From Gp6-AA40 sp050742535 (GTDB taxonomy: Bacteria > Acidobacteriota > Vicinamibacteria > Vicinamibacterales > UBA2999), in NCBI GenBank assembly GCA_050742535.1, contig JBOGIQ010000242.1:1-9416 (forward strand): a stretch of 9,416 bases of DNA, read 5' to 3'. A program made the translations under genes and the position numbers. This document shows, in pieces, positions 6,293 through 9,416 of this stretch. Numbering within the stretch: position 1 is the stretch's first letter; each line of letters starts with the position of its first letter. The notes beneath the pieces were generated by a model. It was not told the origin of the DNA and made no database searches. It saw only the letters and a program-made list of their open reading frames with translations.

Positions 6293-6936
6293 GCCGTCCG
6301 CTCCTCGGCGGCAACGGCGTAGATGTCCCGGCCGCGCATGTCGAGGACGATGCGCGTCAACGGCCGGCGCGGAGGGCCGGCCGTCGGCACGCCGGTCCGC
6401 AGATCGAACCGGCCTTCGTGACAGGGGCAGTAGAAGCTGGCTTCCGCCGGCCGCGGGACGACGGCGCACGACAGGTGCGTGCACGTCTGGCTGAACGCGA
6501 CGAACTCCGTCGTCGACAGCCGCACCAGCAGGCACGGCTGGTCGGCATCGGGATACGTGAACCCGATCGCGGCGCCGACCGCCACGTCGTCGACAGACGC
6601 TATCCGCAGAATGGGCGGACGCCCCTGGCGCCGCCGGTACCAGTTGTGCGCGCCAATCCACAGCTGGCCAAGCGTGAAGGCCGCGCTCGTCAGCACCAGG
6701 AACTTCATGAAGTCGCGTCGCTCGACGTACAGATCCTGCGGCCAGTCGATCGGAAAGTCCTGCCGCCACGCCGGCTGCAACTGCGGCGGGACGAAGTTCG
6801 GTGCGATGGTGATCTGTTCGCGATCGGCGGTTGGCGCGTAGCGATTGGCGGGCGCCGTGCCGGTGAGGCCCTCCCGCCCCGGCGTATTGAGCGCCGGATC
6901 GATCGGACGGCGAGGATCGAGCGGTACGTCGGCCAT
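6289..6936 (-). CDS. Membrane-anchored Rieske [2Fe-2S] protein
   Basis: A 215-residue electron-transfer protein with a high-potential type Rieske cluster. The cluster boxes are C152-T-H154-L-S-C157 and C170-P-C172-H173. C152, H154, C170 and H173 are the cluster ligands; C157 and C172 are placed to form the disulfide known from bc1/b6f and arsenite oxidase Rieske proteins. A Pro loop (GPPRRPL, 187-193) follows. Before the domain stands one hydrophobic helix, about 79-96, preceded by ERRDFMKFL (72-80), which resembles a twin-arginine motif, after an unusual polar, Pro-rich N-terminal stretch of 70 residues. RRR directly follows the helix, so topology is uncertain. The start is 2 nt after the ferredoxin stop, with GAGGTG 5 nt upstream. 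No cytochrome b gene is adjacent, so it is more likely a subunit of the Mo enzyme than of a bc1 complex. The physiological partner is inferred. Confidence 0.93.
   Translation of the reverse strand: MADVPLDPRRPIDPALNTPGREGLTGTAPANRYAPTADREQITIAPNFVPPQLQPAWRQDFPIDWPQDLYVERRDFMKFLVLTSAAFTLGQLWIGAHNWYRRRQGRPPILRIASVDDVAVGAAIGFTYPDADQPCLLVRLSTTEFVAFSQTCTHLSCAVVPRPAEASFYCPCHEGRFDLRTGVPTAGPPRRPLTRIVLDMRGRDIYAVAAEERTA
6301..6306 (-). promoter_or_regulatory. Ribosome-binding site deciding the GTG start of the small membrane protein
   Basis: Read on the minus strand this is GAGGAG, 8 nt before GTG 6292 and inside the end of the Rieske gene. The spacing suits GTG and is too long (20 nt) for the ATG at 6280. 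Confidence 0.6.
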
Positions 6937-6938
6937 CG

Positions 6939-7592
6939 CTACACCTCGACCTCCGCGAACGGATCGCCAGGCAGGACCTTCAGTGAAACGCCGCGATTGC
7001 GTGGCTGCTCGTCCATGGCCGCCACGACGTCGACGTACGACTCGCGTGTCGTCAGCGCGCGTGGAACCATGAGAAAGACCTGCGTCGTGATCGTCTGCGC
7101 GCCAAAGCGGAACGAGTTGATCGGCGACGAGAGCGGCCGAAGCGCATCGATCTGTTCACGCGTGCCGAAGAAGAGGGCCTGGCTCGGACAGACGGTCGCG
7201 CACATCGGCTTTTTGCCGACGCTCGATCGGTCGTAGCACATGTCGCACTTCATCATGATCCGGCGGTCCTCGTAGAGCTCCGGTACGCCGAACGGGCACG
7301 CGATGACACAGTTGCCGCAGGCGATGCACCGCGGCTGGATGGCGGACTGCACGACACCGTCGCCCGTTCGCTTGATCGCGTCGGCGGGGCAGACCTCGGC
7401 ACAGGTTGGCTGTTCGCAGTGCATGCAGATCACCGGAACGGTCTGCCCGCTCTCGGGCCTGTGCACGTACTCGAGGTGAATCATCGAGTCGCCGCGATGG
7501 GTGTCGCATTCGGTGCACGCCTGCACGCACGCCTGGCAGCCGATGCAGCGGTTCGGGTCGATGAAGAAGTGCAGATCGTCCGGCTTCGGCAT
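6939..7592 (-). CDS. Four-cluster [4Fe-4S] ferredoxin subunit (NrfC/DmsB/PsrB-like)
   Basis: A 217-residue electron-transfer subunit of the type that pairs with molybdopterin oxidoreductases. Sixteen cysteines fall in four groups: C16-x2-C19-x2-C22-x3-C26; C56-x2-C59-x4-C64-x3-C68-P; C89-x2-C92-x2-C95-x3-C99-P; and C116-x2-C119-x11-C131-x3-C135-P. This is the arrangement for four [4Fe-4S] clusters in the DmsB/NrfC/HybA family. The C-terminal 70 residues carry no further cluster and no membrane helix. There is no Sec or Tat signal at the N-terminus (MPKPDDLHFF), so the protein is cytoplasmic unless it is exported together with a Tat-bearing partner. An additional C29 follows cluster one (CTECDTH). 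It lies 9 nt after the Mo subunit stop and 2 nt before the Rieske gene. It most likely passes electrons between the Rieske protein and the Mo enzyme; direction is not decided by sequence. Confidence 0.95.
   Translation of the reverse strand: MPKPDDLHFFIDPNRCIGCQACVQACTECDTHRGDSMIHLEYVHRPESGQTVPVICMHCEQPTCAEVCPADAIKRTGDGVVQSAIQPRCIACGNCVIACPFGVPELYEDRRIMMKCDMCYDRSSVGKKPMCATVCPSQALFFGTREQIDALRPLSSPINSFRFGAQTITTQVFLMVPRALTTRESYVDVVAAMDEQPRNRGVSLKVLPGDPFAEVEV
6942..6947 (-). promoter_or_regulatory. Ribosome-binding site of the Rieske gene
   Basis: GAGGTG on the minus strand, within the last codons of the ferredoxin gene and 5 nt before ATG 6936. It supports this start, and hence the long N-terminal stretch ahead of the membrane helix. 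Confidence 0.55.
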
Positions 7593-7599
7593 GCGGTGG

Positions 7600-7603
7600 T
7601 CCT
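7600..7603 (-). promoter_or_regulatory. Ribosome-binding site of the ferredoxin gene
   Basis: AGGA on the minus strand, overlapping the TAG stop of the Mo-enzyme gene and 7 nt before ATG 7592. Short but well spaced. Confidence 0.4.
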
Positions 7604-9416
7604 ATTGCTGCGGCTCGAGCACGGCCGCATAGTCGGGCGCCGCGTCCGCCTTCCGCACACGGCAGCCGCACACCTTGTATTGCGGGATCTTGCTGATCGG
7701 ATCCTGCGCTGCCACGGTCAATTGATTCGCGCTCTTGCGGCCTGCCCAGTGATACGGAATGAAGATCGTGTCGGGCCGAATCGTCGTCACCACCTCCGCG
7801 CGAAGGGTGATCGTCCCGCGGCGTGTTTCGGCCGTGGCCCAGTCGCCGTCGGCGATCCCCAGCCGGCCGGCGAGGCGCGGGTGCATCTCGATGCGCGGCT
7901 CCGCGTACTGGCGCACCAGCGGGCCGATACGCCGCGTCTGCGTTCCCGACAGGAACTGACTGACGACTCGGCCGGTCGTCAGGTAAATCGGATACTCCTC
8001 ATCGGCATCGTCCACAGGTGGCCGATGTTCGGCGACGTTGAACCGCGCCCGGCCGTCCGGGAAGTAGAACGGCCCCGCCCCTTTCGCGATCGGGTTATAG
8101 CTGCCGCGTTCGAAGAGCCGGGGGGTGCCGGGATGATCGATCGGCGCGCCGGTGGCGGGGTCCTCGCTGTAACACGGCCAGAACACGCCGAGCTGCTCGG
8201 TAATCTTCTCGTAGGTGACACCGGAGTAATCCGCGACGCCGCCTTTGCTGGCAACGCGAAGCTCCTCGAAGATCTCGCGCGGATGCGTGAAGGTGAAGCC
8301 GGCGGGACGACCGAGCGCCCGCGCGATGTCCTGGATGATCCGCCAGTCCTGCCGTGCATCGCCCGGACAGTCGACCGCCTTGTTGATCTTGATGATGCGG
8401 CCTTCGACCTGCGTGACCGTCCCTTCGTCTTCCTCGTGCAGGCTGCCCGGCAAAACGACGTCGGCGTGCCACGCCGTATCGTTCAAAAAGAAATCGATGG
8501 CGGTGTAGAACTCGAGCTTCTCGAGGCAGCGTGTGACGAAGGCGTTATCCGGCAGCGAGACCTTCGGGTTGAAGCAGATGGACAGCAGCCCTTTGATCTC
8601 TCCGCGGTCGATCTTGCGGAAGAGTTCGTAGGCGTCCACGCCGGGGCCCGGCAGCTCCTGTTCGTCGATTCCCCACACGCCGGCGACGTACCGGCGATGT
8701 TCCGGGTTGCTGATGTCGCGCCAGCCGGGCAGCTGATCGCATTTCTGCCCATGTTCGCGGCCGCCCTGTCCGTTGGCCTGGCCGACGATCGTCCCGTAGC
8801 CGCTTTTCGGCCTGCCGATCCGTCCTGATGCGAGGACGAGATTGATCGTGCCGAGGGCGTTCTGCACCCCGTTGGAGTGATGCTCGATGCCGCGGGCGTG
8901 AAACAGGAAGCTGGTTTTCGCCGTACCCCACCATTCCGCCGCCTGCATCAGCGCGCGCTGCGGCACGCCGGTGACGTCGGCCGTCCGTGCGAGCGTCCAC
9001 TCGCGGCAGTAGTCCGCGACCTGCTCGAAGCCGGACGCGTGCTCGCGAATGAACTCGTGATCGAGCCAGTCGCGCTCGATCATGACCTGCAGAACGCCGG
9101 CGAACAGCGCCGCGTCGCGGCCTGGTTTCACGGGCAGGTACAGATCGCACATCCGCGCAATCGGCGTGATGCGTGGATCCTGGACGATCACTCGCGCGCC
9201 CTGCTCGCGCGCCTGCCAGATGTAATTCGTGGTGATAGGCGAGCACTCCGCCACGTTCGAACCCGCAACCCAGATGACCTCGGTGCCGACCATGTCGGAC
9301 CACGGATTCGTCGTGCGGTCGATGCCGAAGGCCTTCTTGTTGGCGGCACCGGCGCTGACCATGCACAGGCGGCCGTTGTAATCGATGAACGGCGTCCTCA
9401 GGCAGACGCGCGCGAA
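7602..9416 (-). CDS. Molybdopterin oxidoreductase, Nas/Nap-like nitrate reductase branch (5' end outside window)
   Basis: Catalytic subunit of the DMSO-reductase superfamily, holding Mo-bis-MGD; 604 residues are visible. The frame is open to the window edge, so the ATG at 9362 is internal: the 18 codons before it (ending DYNGRLC) read as family sequence. The N-terminal [4Fe-4S] motif and any Tat signal lie beyond the edge. In GRLCMVSA the Cys (codon 9363-9365) matches the Mo-ligating Cys of NapA/NasA; the next residue is Met, as in nitrate reductases, not His as in formate dehydrogenases. Further family motifs are VIWVAGSNVAEC, QDPRITPIARMCDLYLPVKPG, GQANGQGGREHGQK (about 8740-8783) and LPGSLHEEDEGTVTQVEGR. 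The C-terminal dinucleotide-binding domain (about 7625-8000) has YLTTGR, SGTQTRR and KIPQYKVCGCRV. The missing part is probably 100 residues or more. Downstream are the ferredoxin, Rieske and small membrane genes. Nitrate reduction is the best guess; another oxyanion or reverse direction is possible. Confidence 0.93.
   Translation of the reverse strand, partial: FARVCLRTPFIDYNGRLCMVSAGAANKKAFGIDRTTNPWSDMVGTEVIWVAGSNVAECSPITTNYIWQAREQGARVIVQDPRITPIARMCDLYLPVKPGRDAALFAGVLQVMIERDWLDHEFIREHASGFEQVADYCREWTLARTADVTGVPQRALMQAAEWWGTAKTSFLFHARGIEHHSNGVQNALGTINLVLASGRIGRPKSGYGTIVGQANGQGGREHGQKCDQLPGWRDISNPEHRRYVAGVWGIDEQELPGPGVDAYELFRKIDRGEIKGLLSICFNPKVSLPDNAFVTRCLEKLEFYTAIDFFLNDTAWHADVVLPGSLHEEDEGTVTQVEGRIIKINKAVDCPGDARQDWRIIQDIARALGRPAGFTFTHPREIFEELRVASKGGVADYSGVTYEKITEQLGVFWPCYSEDPATGAPIDHPGTPRLFERGSYNPIAKGAGPFYFPDGRARFNVAEHRPPVDDADEEYPIYLTTGRVVSQFLSGTQTRRIGPLVRQYAEPRIEMHPRLAGRLGIADGDWATAETRRGTITLRAEVVTTIRPDTIFIPYHWAGRKSANQLTVAAQDPISKIPQYKVCGCRVRKADAAPDYAAVLEPQQ

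Noticed and set aside
6293..6769. Upstream extension of the small membrane protein to a 242-residue protein
   Set aside because: The extension is an out-of-frame reading of the Rieske gene, with Arg/Ala-rich sequence; GTG 6292 with its ribosome site is the proper start.
7419..8828. Open frame of 469 codons on the plus strand
   Set aside because: It lies antisense to the Mo enzyme and ferredoxin genes, which have clear family motifs. The translation is Arg/Val/Ala-rich with no recognisable domain, as expected for a high-GC shadow frame.

Overview
The window is high-GC DNA (about two thirds G+C by eye) from a Gram-negative bacterium: it encodes a complete outer-membrane/periplasm/inner-membrane efflux system. 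Gene style (short gaps, high GC, the particular mix of genes) would fit an Acidobacteriota-type or similar environmental genome. That placement is an inference from general resemblance; no rRNA or marker gene is present to settle it.

Region 1 (33-6023, plus strand) is a tight three-gene tripartite heavy-metal efflux operon: a TolC/CusC-type outer-membrane channel, a CusB-type periplasmic adaptor and a large CusA-type RND pump. The first two genes overlap by four bases (ATGA) and the pump starts 4 nt after the adaptor stop, behind a good AAGGAG. The three periplasmic methionines that form the Cu(I)/Ag(I) site in E. coli CusA are all present in the pump (M563, M613, M689), so copper/silver is a better guess than zinc/cobalt/cadmium. 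The pump is about 100 residues longer than E. coli CusA, because of a Gly/Ser/Met-rich periplasmic insert of about 79 residues and a smaller insert of about 27. Several methionines of the transmembrane relay are replaced. No regulator (CusRS, CueR) or CusF is seen inside the window.

Region 2 (6041-9416, minus strand) converges on region 1 with only 17 nt between the stops. Read in its own direction it holds: a molybdopterin oxidoreductase of the Nas/Nap-like nitrate reductase branch (its 5' end lies beyond the window), a four-cluster [4Fe-4S] ferredoxin of the NrfC/DmsB type, a membrane-anchored Rieske [2Fe-2S] protein with an internal twin-arginine-like motif, and an 83-residue two-helix membrane protein starting at GTG. 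The genes are 9 nt apart, 2 nt apart and overlapping by 4 nt, so they are very probably one transcript and one complex: a Mo enzyme wired through five Fe-S clusters outside the catalytic subunit to the membrane quinone pool or a cytochrome. This set of partners is not the textbook one for NasA, NapA or NarG and is the most interesting part of the window.

Apart from these seven genes, ribosome-binding sites and a short hairpin between the two operons, nothing else is supported. There are no tRNAs, rRNAs, insertion sequences or CRISPR arrays, and no gene-free stretch longer than 32 nt.
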